Origin: Salipiger profundus
GTDB lineage: Bacteria > Pseudomonadota > Alphaproteobacteria > Rhodobacterales > Rhodobacteraceae
Direction of reading: 5' to 3'
DNA length: 64,000 nt
NCBI RefSeq assembly: GCF_001969385.1
Contig: NZ_CP014797.1
Coordinates: 161,798 to 225,797 of the forward strand
Shown: positions 43,311 through 51,561 of the stretch, piece by piece
How the letters are laid out: every line of letters starts with the position of its first letter
Position numbering within the stretch: position 1 is the first letter of the stretch
The notes under the pieces: generated by a model
Databases searched by the model: none
Told to the model about the DNA's origin: nothing
The model's input: only the letters and a program-made list of their open reading frames with translations
Made by a program: the position numbers and the translations under genes

Positions 43311-44788
43311 CAGTGCAGCCCCTTCAGCCGCGCGTAGAGCTCGTGATACCGGGCATATCCCGCGTCATAGGTCTCGCGGTTTGCCGGGTCGGGCCGGATC
43401 AGGTCGGCTTCGCTCACGAAGGCACCGATCCCGTCCCAGTCCGCCGCACCCACGCCCACCGCCGCAGTCCAGGCGGCACCGAGGCAGGATCCGGGGTGGC
43501 TGCCAAGCCGCTGCACCGGCGCGTTCAGGATGTCGGCGACGATCTGCATCCAGACCGTGCTGCTCGCGCCGCCGTCCGAGACGAGGAAACGTCGGGGTTC
43601 ATGTCCCATGTCCCGCAACTCGTCCACATGATGGCGCAAAGCGTAGCCGTAGCTCTCGAGCACCGCCCGCCAGATGTGTCCCAGCCCGTGCGACAGGGTG
43701 AGCCCCTCGATGACCCCGCGCGCCGAAGGGTCGTGGATCGGGGTCTTTTCACCCAGGAAATAGGGAAGCACCGTCAGCTCATCTGCCCCGGCCGGCACGT
43801 TTGCCGCCATGGCATCAAGCGCCGCGTGGGGCGATCCCCCGAAGTCGCGCCCCTCGCAGAAGGTCCGCACCGCCCAGTTCAGCACCGAGCCGCCGGTCGA
43901 CATGCAACCGTTGGGCATGAACAGGCCGGGGATGAGGTGGTAGTCGAGGTAGAGCCGGGCATCGGGCTCGGCACGATCCGTGGCGGTCATCACGTCGACC
44001 GCACCACCGAACTTCAGCAGAACGTCTCCGGCCTGCGTCACCCCGGCACCGAGCGCGGAGGCGATCATGTCGGCGGCGCCTCCGGTCACCGGCGTTCCCT
44101 CGGCCAGGCCGGTCGCGGCCGCGGCGGCGGCGGTGACATGGCCCTGCACCGCAACGCTCTCGATCCGCGGGGGCAGCGCCTCCCATGGCACGCCGGTCAT
44201 CGCGGCGAGCTCCTGCGACAGCGTGCCGGTCGCAACGTCCGTCACCCCCGCCTCGAGTGCCCAGTTCTGCTCTACCGTCTTCACGCCGGTCAGGCGCCAG
44301 TTGATGTAGTCATAGGAGCCGAACACCGTCGCGATGCGGGAATGCACCTCGGGCTCGTGGCGCGCCAGCCAGCGCAGTTTCGCGCCGACAAGCTGCTGGT
44401 TCACGCCATTTCCGGCGCGCGACAGGAACGTCTCCTCGTCGATCTCGGCGCGCATCTCGGCCACTTCGGTTCCCGAACGGCCGTCGCTTTGCTGGATCGA
44501 CGCGCGCAGCAACCGGTCCTGCGCATCAAGCAGGACCACCGCCGGCAGCATGCCGGAGGTGCCGATCGCGGCGATCTCCGACGCATCGCGCCCGGCACGC
44601 TCCAGCAGTTCGGGCACGATCTCGCAGAGGTTGCCCCACCATTCGGCGGGGTCCTCTTCGGCCCATCCGGCCTTGGGCGAATGCAGGCTCACCGGGCGCG
44701 AGGCCACGGCGAGGATCTTGTCCGGCAGTTCCATCAGCAGACCGATGGTCGAGGTGGTGCCGATGTCCAGTCCCAGTATCAGGCTCAT
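43310..44788 (-). CDS. FGGY-family carbohydrate kinase (xylulokinase-like)
   Basis: ATP-dependent sugar or polyol kinase, 492 residues from ATG 44788. The N-terminal phosphate loop GLDIGTTSTIGLLM, the catalytic-aspartate region GTPVTGGAADMIASALGAG (about residues 225-243) and the second-domain ATP motifs FLVSDGGASSTVWMQIVADI and CLGAAWTAAVG are all present. It is nearer to the xylulokinase branch than to glycerol kinase. Context is a DeoR regulator, an SDR dehydrogenase and a MalFGK-type importer on the other strand, so the probable route is polyol uptake, oxidation to a ketose by the SDR, then phosphorylation here. The sugar cannot be named. Confidence 0.88.
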   Translation of the reverse strand: MSLILGLDIGTTSTIGLLMELPDKILAVASRPVSLHSPKAGWAEEDPAEWWGNLCEIVPELLERAGRDASEIAAIGTSGMLPAVVLLDAQDRLLRASIQQSDGRSGTEVAEMRAEIDEETFLSRAGNGVNQQLVGAKLRWLARHEPEVHSRIATVFGSYDYINWRLTGVKTVEQNWALEAGVTDVATGTLSQELAAMTGVPWEALPPRIESVAVQGHVTAAAAAATGLAEGTPVTGGAADMIASALGAGVTQAGDVLLKFGGAVDVMTATDRAEPDARLYLDYHLIPGLFMPNGCMSTGGSVLNWAVRTFCEGRDFGGSPHAALDAMAANVPAGADELTVLPYFLGEKTPIHDPSARGVIEGLTLSHGLGHIWRAVLESYGYALRHHVDELRDMGHEPRRFLVSDGGASSTVWMQIVADILNAPVQRLGSHPGSCLGAAWTAAVGVGAADWDGIGAFVSEADLIRPDPANRETYDAGYARYHELYARLKGLH

Positions 44789-44804
44789 GACGCTGTCACC
44801 CGGC

Positions 44805-45605
44805 TCAGCGCAGGGTGCCCACCTTGTCCATGAAGCGCTTGACGCGATCGGCGTCCACCGCATTCCAGGTATCGCCGTCGACCTTGAAGTGCGTGCCGAT
44901 GACGCAGCCCTGCGCGACCGAGAAGACATCCGAGATATTGTCGATGTTCACGCCGGTGTTGGCAAAGACGGGCACGTCCTCGACGGCTTCGCAGACCTTG
45001 CGCAGGTCCGACTGCTCTGCCGGCTGGCCGGTGATGGGCCCCGAGACAAGGATCGCGTCCGCCAGCGAGGAGAAGACCGCGCTCTTGGCGCGCAGCTCGA
45101 TCGGGCGCTGGTCGAGCGAGTGGGCGAACTCGGCGTTGATGTTGAAGAGCATCTTCATGTCATCGCGCTTGAGGTTGGTCCGCAGCCGCGACGCCTCGGC
45201 GCAGTTGGGCTCCCAGATGCCCATGTCGGAGGCGAACACGCCGGTGAAGATCTCGCGCACGAAGGAGGCGCCGGTGACCGACCCGATGGCGATCGAGCTT
45301 TGCGGATCCCACAGGTAGTTCACCCCGAACGGAACCTTCAGGATCGGCTTCACGGCGGTCACGACAGCGGTCATCGCCGCGACGCTCTCGGGCGAGCCCT
45401 TGAACACGTAGGGGCGGTCGTTCTCGTTGCCGAACATGATCGCGTCGACGCCGCCGGCCTGAAGCTTTTCGATATCGGCGATGACATCCTCGATCAGCCC
45501 GTCCATGCCGCGATCGGCATCGTAAAGCGGCGAGCCCGGCAGGGCGCCGATGTGGGCCATGGAAATGACGGCTTTCTTCTTGTCGCCGAAAAAGTCGAAG
45601 GGCAT
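44805..45605 (-). CDS. BtpA/SgcQ-family TIM-barrel protein
   Basis: Member of the BtpA/SgcQ family, 266 residues, predicted TIM barrel. Recognisable parts are VISMAHIGALPGSPLYD at the N-terminus, GGVDAIMFGNENDRPY in the second strand region, and VPVFANTGVNIDNISD followed by GCVIGTHFKVDG near the C-terminal phosphate-binding end. The family was named for a cyanobacterial protein affecting photosystem I, but bacterial relatives lie in sugar operons and their reaction is not established as far as I know. Here it lies between a sugar kinase and a DeoR regulator, which suggests an aldolase, epimerase or similar role on a phosphorylated sugar. Confidence 0.85.
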   Translation of the reverse strand: MPFDFFGDKKKAVISMAHIGALPGSPLYDADRGMDGLIEDVIADIEKLQAGGVDAIMFGNENDRPYVFKGSPESVAAMTAVVTAVKPILKVPFGVNYLWDPQSSIAIGSVTGASFVREIFTGVFASDMGIWEPNCAEASRLRTNLKRDDMKMLFNINAEFAHSLDQRPIELRAKSAVFSSLADAILVSGPITGQPAEQSDLRKVCEAVEDVPVFANTGVNIDNISDVFSVAQGCVIGTHFKVDGDTWNAVDADRVKRFMDKVGTLR

Positions 45606-45630
45606 TCAGGTTCTCCTTGGGAAGGGTAGG

Positions 45631-46434
45631 TCAGGTTTCCTCTGCCACCCGGATCTCGACCCCTGCCCCTGCAAGGGCGGACGCGAGATCGGAGGGCGGC
45701 GGAGCGTCAGTGATCAGCACCGAGGCTTCGGACAACGCGGCAACGCGGATGGTCGAAAGGCGCCGAAATTTTGTTGAATCGCACAAGAAAACGCGATGGG
45801 CTGATCGTTCGAGGTAGATCTTCTTGAGCTCGCTGTCCTCGATCGAATAGTCGTAGAAGCCTTCGTCGGACAGGCCGGACACGCCGATCACGGCGACCTC
45901 GAAATGCAGCTTGGAAAAACTCTCGATGGCACTGGGGCCGGTGATCGAAAGTTCGCTGGGCCGGGTGCGGCCCTCGGGCAGATAGACCTCCGTTCCCATC
46001 GCGCCGAGCGACGTGGCCACCCGCAGGCTGTTGGTGAAAACGTGTCGCTGGCCGCCGCGGCGCGCCAGAGCCTCGGCCGCGAACAGGCACGTGCTGCCCA
46101 CGTCGATGGCCACGGAGCGGAATCCGGAAAGAAGATCAGCAGCTTCCGCGGCGATGAGCCGCTTGGCATCGGAGTTGTGGGCGGCCCGTGCCTCGAAGTC
46201 CGGTTCGATGTCGTCGATGACCTTGAGCGGACCGGACGCCCGCCTGCGCGCGCCTCCGTGCACCCGTTCGAGCAGCCCTTCGCGTTCCAGTTCCGCGAGG
46301 TCGCGGCGCACCGTCATGTCAGAGACGTCAAAGTCCCGCGCCAGATCGGCCACGGCCACCGAGCCGCCCTCGTGCAGGCGCTTCAGGATCGCGTTCATCC
46401 GAATTTGTGCTGGTGTTCGGTTCTTCGTGCTCAT
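45631..46434 (-). CDS. DeoR-family transcriptional regulator
   Basis: Sugar-type repressor of the DeoR/GlpR family, 267 residues. The N-terminal winged helix has VAVADLARDFDVSDMTVRRDLAELEREGLLERVHGGA (about residues 20-57, shown in parts), followed by a DeoRC sensor domain with the phosphosugar-binding features SVAIDVGSTCLFAAEALAR-like strand and GVSGLSDEGFYDYS. Such proteins respond to a phosphorylated sugar, consistent with the FGGY kinase in the same operon producing the effector. It is divergent from the SDR/ABC operon, with 115 bp between that contain an AAACAAAA/TTTTGTTT inverted repeat, so it probably controls both directions. Confidence 0.9.
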   Translation of the reverse strand: MSTKNRTPAQIRMNAILKRLHEGGSVAVADLARDFDVSDMTVRRDLAELEREGLLERVHGGARRRASGPLKVIDDIEPDFEARAAHNSDAKRLIAAEAADLLSGFRSVAIDVGSTCLFAAEALARRGGQRHVFTNSLRVATSLGAMGTEVYLPEGRTRPSELSITGPSAIESFSKLHFEVAVIGVSGLSDEGFYDYSIEDSELKKIYLERSAHRVFLCDSTKFRRLSTIRVAALSEASVLITDAPPPSDLASALAGAGVEIRVAEET

Positions 46435-46549
46435 GGTGGTCTCATGCCTCGTCTTCGCTCAAAGTAAACATTTAAACCAACACATGCAAACAAAAAGCTT
46501 GCTTATGGTGTTTGATTTTGTTTCGATGCCCTCAAAGGAGCCTCTAAAT
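46435..46549. promoter_or_regulatory. Divergent AT-rich control region of the polyol cassette
   Basis: This 115-bp region is markedly AT-richer than its surroundings. AAACAAAA (46488-46495) and TTTTGTTT (46516-46523) form an 8-bp inverted repeat; GTAAACATTTAAAC lies just to the left. The ribosome site AAAGGAG (46534-46540) is nine bases before the SDR start. Likely target of the DeoR protein. No convincing -35/-10 pair stands out. Confidence 0.4.
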
Positions 46550-47350
46550 ATGAACCAGAACACCCTTTCCGAACAAGTACACCCGGATCTGAACACGAAG
46601 CGTGCGTTTCTGACCGGCGGAGCCACCGGCATCGGCAACGCCATCGCGCGCGGGCTTGCTGCACAGGGTGTGACGGTTGCCATTGCCGACCTTGATGAAG
46701 AGGCCGCCAAGGCCGCCGCCGCCGCACTTGGCGGGGGACACGTCGGTATCGGCGTGGATGTGCGAGACCCGGACTCGGTCACGCGGGCCTTCGCCGAGGC
46801 GGTCGAAATCCTTGGGGGCGTCGAGATCTGCATTGCGAACGCCGGCGTCTCCTCCATGCGTCCGGCGGTCGATCTCACGGTCGAGGACTGGGATTTCAAC
46901 ATGAATGTCAACGCGCGCGGGGTGTTCCTCACCAATCAGGCCGCGGCGCGGCATTTCCAGAAGACCGGAACCGGGGTGATCGTGAACACCGCGTCGCTGG
47001 CGGCCAAGGTCGGCGCGCCCTTCCTTGGTCATTACAGCGCCTCGAAATTCGCCGTGGTGGGCTGGACGCAGGCGCTCGCGCGCGAGCTTGCGCCCCTCGG
47101 CATTCGCGTGAACGCCGTCTGCCCCGGCTTCGTGAAGACCGGCATGCAGGACCGCGAGGTCGAATGGGAGGGGACGCTGCGCGGCATCAGCGGGCCCGAG
47201 GTGGTGCAGGATTACATCGACCAGACACCGCTCGGACGTCTCGAGACACCGGAAGACGTGGCCAATGTCGCGATCTTCCTTTGCTCGGAGGCGGCGCGCT
47301 TCATGACCGGACAGGCGATCAACGTCACCGGCGGCGTCTACATGACCTGA
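46550..47350 (+). CDS. Short-chain dehydrogenase/reductase, probable polyol dehydrogenase
   Basis: Classical SDR of 266 residues from ATG 46550. The NAD(P) loop is TGGATGIG (about 22-29), with a following acidic DLDE that favours NAD(H) over NADP(H), the structural NAG motif in IANAGVSSMR, and the catalytic Ser in NTASLA with YSASK (YxxxK) after it. The C-terminus INVTGGVYMT is normal. An in-frame extension upstream is rejected because the AAAGGAG site fits this ATG. It leads the operon with the MalK/G/binding-protein/F transporter, so oxidation of an imported polyol to a ketose is the likely job, with the FGGY kinase as the next step. Confidence 0.88.
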   Translation: MNQNTLSEQVHPDLNTKRAFLTGGATGIGNAIARGLAAQGVTVAIADLDEEAAKAAAAALGGGHVGIGVDVRDPDSVTRAFAEAVEILGGVEICIANAGVSSMRPAVDLTVEDWDFNMNVNARGVFLTNQAAARHFQKTGTGVIVNTASLAAKVGAPFLGHYSASKFAVVGWTQALARELAPLGIRVNAVCPGFVKTGMQDREVEWEGTLRGISGPEVVQDYIDQTPLGRLETPEDVANVAIFLCSEAARFMTGQAINVTGGVYMT

Positions 47351-47382
47351 TCGGCAGCGGATCAACCGGAAAGGAAGACGCC

Positions 47383-48489
47383 ATGGCAGACATCGTCATG
47401 AAGGGCGTTTCGCGCGACTACGGGCGCGGCATATACGGCGTACGGGACGTCGATCTGGAAATTCGCGACGGCGAATTCATGTGTTTTCTCGGGCCGTCGG
47501 GCTGCGGCAAGTCGACGACACTGCGCATGATCGCCGGGCTCGAGGACATCACCTCCGGCAGCCTGTCGATCGGTGGCCGCGACATGACGCACACCCGGCC
47601 ACGCGACCGCAACATCGCGGTCGTGTTCCAGACCTACGCGCTCTACCCGCACATGAGCGTGCGCGACAACATCGCTTTCGGGATGAAGATGCGAGGGGTG
47701 GGGCGTGACGAACGCGACGCCCGCACCGCCGCCGCCGCCGAGAAGCTCGGGCTGACCAAATATCTCGAGCGCAAACCGGCTGCCCTGTCGGGCGGCCAGC
47801 GGCAGCGGGTGGCCCTCGGGCGCGCGATCGTCCGCGAGCCGGATGTCTTCCTGATGGACGAGCCGCTGTCGAACCTCGACGCGACGCTGCGCGCGGAAAT
47901 GCGGCTTGAGCTGGTGCGTCTCCACCGCGAACTGGGCAAGACCACCGTCTTCGTCACCCACGACCAGGTCGAGGCGATGACCATGGGCGAGCGCATCTGC
48001 ATCCTGCGCGACGGCGAGATCATGCAGGTCGGCCGGCCGTTGGAGGTCTACGACAACCCGGTGAACATCTTCGTGGCGCGTTTCCTGTCGTCCCCGCCCA
48101 TGAATATCCTGCCCGCGACGCTCGCTGACGGGCAGATCAGCACCGAGATTGCGCATTTCGATCTCGCCCCCGGCCAGAAGCACGCCTATGCGGAGGCGCA
48201 GACCCGGCCCTTGATGCTGGGTATCCGGGCCGAGGACTTCTACGCGGAACCGGCCCCCGGTCGGGTTCCCGTGCGTGGCAGGCTTCAGGTGATCGAGGCG
48301 CTCGGCGCCGAGAACATCCTCATTCTGGACCTCGCCGGTCAGCAGATCGCCGCCCGGGTCGACCGCCGCTTCCTGCCGGAGGTCGGAGACGAGATCGTCC
48401 TGCACCTCGACGTGGATTCCATCCATCTCTTCGACGCCGAGACCGAAATGGCCTTCGCGCGGCCCGATCCCGAGAGCCTGCGCGCATGA
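47383..48489 (+). CDS. Sugar/polyol ABC transporter ATPase (MalK/UgpC family)
   Basis: CUT1-type ATP-binding subunit, 368 residues from ATG 47383. Walker A GPSGCGKSTTLR (about 36-47), Q-loop VVFQTYALYPHM, signature LSGGQRQRVALGRA, Walker B VFLMDEPLSNLD and H-loop VFVTHDQVEAM are intact. The C-terminal OB-type domain (about 240-360, including LGIRAEDFYAEP) is where MalK-like proteins interact with regulators. It lies 32 bp after the SDR gene and overlaps the permease gene by four bases. It would pair as a homodimer under the MalF/MalG-type permeases. Confidence 0.93.
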   Translation: MADIVMKGVSRDYGRGIYGVRDVDLEIRDGEFMCFLGPSGCGKSTTLRMIAGLEDITSGSLSIGGRDMTHTRPRDRNIAVVFQTYALYPHMSVRDNIAFGMKMRGVGRDERDARTAAAAEKLGLTKYLERKPAALSGGQRQRVALGRAIVREPDVFLMDEPLSNLDATLRAEMRLELVRLHRELGKTTVFVTHDQVEAMTMGERICILRDGEIMQVGRPLEVYDNPVNIFVARFLSSPPMNILPATLADGQISTEIAHFDLAPGQKHAYAEAQTRPLMLGIRAEDFYAEPAPGRVPVRGRLQVIEALGAENILILDLAGQQIAARVDRRFLPEVGDEIVLHLDVDSIHLFDAETEMAFARPDPESLRA

Positions 48490-49289
48490 GGTTTGCGTCG
48501 CTGCTCCGCCACGCCGCGCTTGTCGCCGTCTGTCTCGTCGTGGCGCTGCCGATCTTCTGGCTGCTGCGCACCAGCCTCGTACCGCCAGAGCTTTCGTATG
48601 ACCCGCGGATCTGGCCAAAGTTCAGCACCGAGAACTACCGGACGCTGTTCGCCGGAAACGGATTCGGGCGCAATTACCTCAATTCGATCATCGTGGCGCT
48701 TGGCTCGGTGCTGCTGGCGACGCCTCTGGCGGCGCTCACCGGCTATGCCTTCGCGCGGTTCCGCACGGGTGGCAAAGCGGCGCGCTTCGCGGTCCTGGCG
48801 ACGCAGATGCTGCCGCCGGTGGCGCTGGCTCTGCCCACCTTCATGATCTACCGCGAGCTTGGGCTCACCAATTCGCTGACCGGCCTCGTCATCGTCTACG
48901 CCGTGGTCAACCTGCCCTTCCTGACCTGGATCCTGATGGGGTTCTTCGAAGGCATCCCCACCGACCTCGAGGAAGCGGCAATCACGGACGGTGCCACGAA
49001 CTGGCAGGCCTTCCTGCTGGTGGTGCTGCCGGTGGCCCGGCCCGGCATCGCCGCCGCGGTGGTGCTGGGGTTCATCCTTGCATGGAACGAGTTCCTCTTC
49101 GCCCTGATCCTCAGCGGGCCTTCCACGGCGACGGTGCCGGTGGCGCTGGCGGCGCTGCAGACCTCGAACGGGGTCGAGATCGGCAAGGTGGCCGCCGGCG
49201 TCGCGCTTGCCATCGTGCCGCTGATGATCGTCTCGCGCTTCATCCAGAAATACCTCGTCCGCGGCCTGTCCTTCGGCGGCGTCAGTTGA
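48486..49289 (+). CDS. Sugar/polyol ABC transporter permease (MalG family)
   Basis: Permease of 267 residues with six predicted helices and the MalG-type C-terminus (RGLSFGGVS). The N-terminal helix is followed by LSYDPRIWPKFSTENYRTLF, and the cytoplasmic EAA loop reads EEAAITDGATNWQAFLLVVLP at about residues 158-178. It overlaps the ATPase gene by four bases (ATGA). Its partner, the MalF-type permease, is not adjacent but lies after the binding-protein gene at 50678, an order that is unusual for this transporter class, where F normally precedes G. Confidence 0.9.
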   Translation: MRFASLLRHAALVAVCLVVALPIFWLLRTSLVPPELSYDPRIWPKFSTENYRTLFAGNGFGRNYLNSIIVALGSVLLATPLAALTGYAFARFRTGGKAARFAVLATQMLPPVALALPTFMIYRELGLTNSLTGLVIVYAVVNLPFLTWILMGFFEGIPTDLEEAAITDGATNWQAFLLVVLPVARPGIAAAVVLGFILAWNEFLFALILSGPSTATVPVALAALQTSNGVEIGKVAAGVALAIVPLMIVSRFIQKYLVRGLSFGGVS

Positions 49290-49375
49290 CCCGCCGCCGC
49301 GGCGACGCCGCGTACCAATACGAGAGGCCGCACGAAACGGCCCGAATTCATCTCTGCAACAGGAAAGGATTCTTC

Positions 49376-50614
49376 ATGACGATCAAGATCACCCATGCCT
49401 CCTCACTGGCCTTGCTTGCCGGGCTGATGGCCACCCCTGCCGCCGCACAGGACATGACCATCCGCGCCCTGATGGAGGACGTGCCCGAAACCCGCATCAT
49501 CGAAGCCATGCTGCCCGAGTTCACCGAAGAGACCGGCATCGACGTCGAGTTCGAGAAGGTCGGCTATGGCGACATGCACGACAAGCTGGTCGCTCAACTG
49601 GTCGGCGGGACGTCCTACTACAATCTCCTGTCGGTCGACTTCCTCTGGGCCGGCGAATTTCCCGAGGCCGGCTGGCTCACCGATCTGACCCCCTATGTCG
49701 AGGCCAGCGAGTTCGACATGTCGGGGTTCATCCCCTCCATGCTCGACCTGCTCGGCGCGAGCGAAGACAGCCTGCCGATCCTGCCGATGTACAACTACTC
49801 GATGGGTCTGATCTACCGCACCGACCTGCTCGAGGCGCGCGGCGAGACGCTGCCCGATACGCTCGAAGGCTACGTCGAACTGGCCAAGGCGGTCTCGGCC
49901 GATGGCGAGGTGGTGGGCGCCGCCATGCAGGGCCAGAAGGGCGACCCGAACTCCATGGAGTTCTCCAACTACCTGTTCTCCGCAGGGGGCGCCTATCTCG
50001 ACGAGGACGGCGAGGTTGCGCTCGACAGCGACGCGGCGGTCACGGCGCTCACGCTTTACACCGATGCCATCCAGAACGCGGCGCAGACCGGTGCGCTGTC
50101 CGCGACACTGGATGACACGATGCGCCTGATGTGCAGCGGCGAAGCCTTCTCGATGGTCACCTACTGGTGGATGCTGCCGCAGCTCGACAACGCCGAGAAC
50201 TGCCCGGACGTGGCCGGCAAGCTGGCCCTGTCGGTGATGCCCGGTGGTGCCGGGGAATCCGGCGGCTGGGGCTGGGGCATCCCCGCAAACGTGCCGGATG
50301 ACGAAAAGGAGGCCGCCTGGACCTTCATTTCGTGGGTGCAAAGCCATGAAATCGCCGTCAGACGCGCGGTCGAGGGTCACTCGCCGGTGCAATCCGACGT
50401 CTTCTCGGCGCCGGAGGTGCTCGAAGCGCACCCCTATTACGCCGATGGCCAGGAGGTCGTCGAGGCGGGGAAATCCTTCCCGATCTTCACCTACACCGCG
50501 CAATACGAGGACGTTCTGGGCACGCAGATCTCGCTTGCCGCAAGCGGTGACGCGACCCCGGAAGAGGCGATCACCACCGCGGCCGAAGGTCTTGCCGACC
50601 TGATGGCCGACTGA
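49376..50614 (+). CDS. Sugar/polyol ABC transporter binding protein (family 1)
   Basis: Extracellular binding protein of family 1 (MalE/UgpB type), 412 residues from ATG 49376. Its Sec signal peptide covers about residues 1-24 (LALLAGLMATPAAAQ), then MTIRALMEDVPETRIIEAMLPEF opens the mature fold, with IDVEFEKVGYGDMHDKLVAQL and GGGAG-like glycine-rich SVMPGGAGESGGWGWGIP in the hinge-proximal region. Sorbitol/mannitol-type binding proteins share this last feature. It is preceded by CAGGAAAGGA and followed by a perfect 10-bp stem-loop before the MalF-type gene. Confidence 0.9.
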   Translation: MTIKITHASSLALLAGLMATPAAAQDMTIRALMEDVPETRIIEAMLPEFTEETGIDVEFEKVGYGDMHDKLVAQLVGGTSYYNLLSVDFLWAGEFPEAGWLTDLTPYVEASEFDMSGFIPSMLDLLGASEDSLPILPMYNYSMGLIYRTDLLEARGETLPDTLEGYVELAKAVSADGEVVGAAMQGQKGDPNSMEFSNYLFSAGGAYLDEDGEVALDSDAAVTALTLYTDAIQNAAQTGALSATLDDTMRLMCSGEAFSMVTYWWMLPQLDNAENCPDVAGKLALSVMPGGAGESGGWGWGIPANVPDDEKEAAWTFISWVQSHEIAVRRAVEGHSPVQSDVFSAPEVLEAHPYYADGQEVVEAGKSFPIFTYTAQYEDVLGTQISLAASGDATPEEAITTAAEGLADLMAD

Positions 50615-50623
50615 GCCGTCCCG

Positions 50624-50649
50624 GCCCCGTCCCGGGATCGGGACGGGGC
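50624..50649 (+). terminator. Intra-operon stem-loop after the binding-protein gene
   Basis: GCCCCGTCCC (50624-50633) pairs perfectly with GGGACGGGGC (50640-50649) around GGGATC, nine bases after the binding-protein stop. The MalF-type gene begins at 50678, so this probably trims or protects the upstream message rather than ending the operon. Confidence 0.62.
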
Positions 50650-50677
50650 ATCTGCCCAATCCCCCCCGGAGCCCCCG

Positions 50678-51559
50678 ATGTCCGATTACAGCATCTCCCG
50701 CGCCCGCCGCCGCCTCGGCCGACTGTTCGCGGCCCCCGGTCTCAGCGTCCTGGCCATCACCATGGGGCTGCCGCTGGGCTATGCGCTGGTGATCTCGCTG
50801 TCGAACATGACGCTGATCCGGCCCCGCCTTGCCCCGTTCCAAGGCCTGGAGAACTACCTCGAGGTCCTGTCGGATCCGATGTTCTGGTCCTCTCTGGGGG
50901 TGACGCTCCGGTTTTCCGCCGCCTCGGTGATCGGCGAGTTCGTGGTTGGCCTCGGCATCGCTCTGCTGCTGACCAAGGTCGTGCGGATGCGCGCGATCTA
51001 CTTCGCCATACTCACCCTGCCGATGGCCATGTCGCCGGTGGCCGTGGCGCTGATCTGGAAGATGCTTCTGCAACCCAACCTCGGGATCATCAACACCACG
51101 CTGGCGGGGCTCGGCATCGCGCCGGTCGACTGGCTGGGCACATCCGACCTCGCGCTCTCGACCCTCGTGTTCGTCGAGATCTGGCAGCAGACGTCCTTCG
51201 TGGTGCTGCTGCTCTCGGCCGGGCTGGCCTCGATGCCGCGCGATCCGTTCGAGGCGGCCGAGGTCGACGGCGCGGGCCCGCTGGCGCAATTCTGGTACAT
51301 CACGCTGCCGATGCTGCGGCCCGTCGCGAGCATCGCCATCGTGATCCAGCTGATCAACGAATTCCGCACCTATGATCTGGTCTACGTGATGACCAAGGGC
51401 GGGCCCGGCATCTCCACCGAACTGCTTTCCTTCTTCGCGTACAAGCGCGCCTTCCAGGGGCTGGCGATCAACGAGGGCAATGCCGCCGCATTCCTGCTGC
51501 TGCTGGTCGTGCTGAGCATCACCGTCGTCTTCTTCTGGCTGCTCGAACGCCGCCGCTGA
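50678..51559 (+). CDS. Sugar/polyol ABC transporter permease (MalF/UgpA family)
   Basis: Permease of 293 residues with six predicted helices; the first at about 20-42 follows a basic N-terminus (SRARRRLGRLFA). The EAA loop is FEAAEVDGAGPLAQFWYITLPMLRP at about residues 192-216 (shown in part) and the segment VMTKGGPGISTELLSFFAYKRAF after it is the MalF/UgpA landmark. It is the last gene of the polyol operon; its stop is two bases from the stop of the convergent amidase gene at 51562, leaving no room for a terminator. Partner of the 48486 permease. Confidence 0.9.
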   Translation: MSDYSISRARRRLGRLFAAPGLSVLAITMGLPLGYALVISLSNMTLIRPRLAPFQGLENYLEVLSDPMFWSSLGVTLRFSAASVIGEFVVGLGIALLLTKVVRMRAIYFAILTLPMAMSPVAVALIWKMLLQPNLGIINTTLAGLGIAPVDWLGTSDLALSTLVFVEIWQQTSFVVLLLSAGLASMPRDPFEAAEVDGAGPLAQFWYITLPMLRPVASIAIVIQLINEFRTYDLVYVMTKGGPGISTELLSFFAYKRAFQGLAINEGNAAAFLLLLVVLSITVVFFWLLERRR

Positions 51560-51561
51560 GC

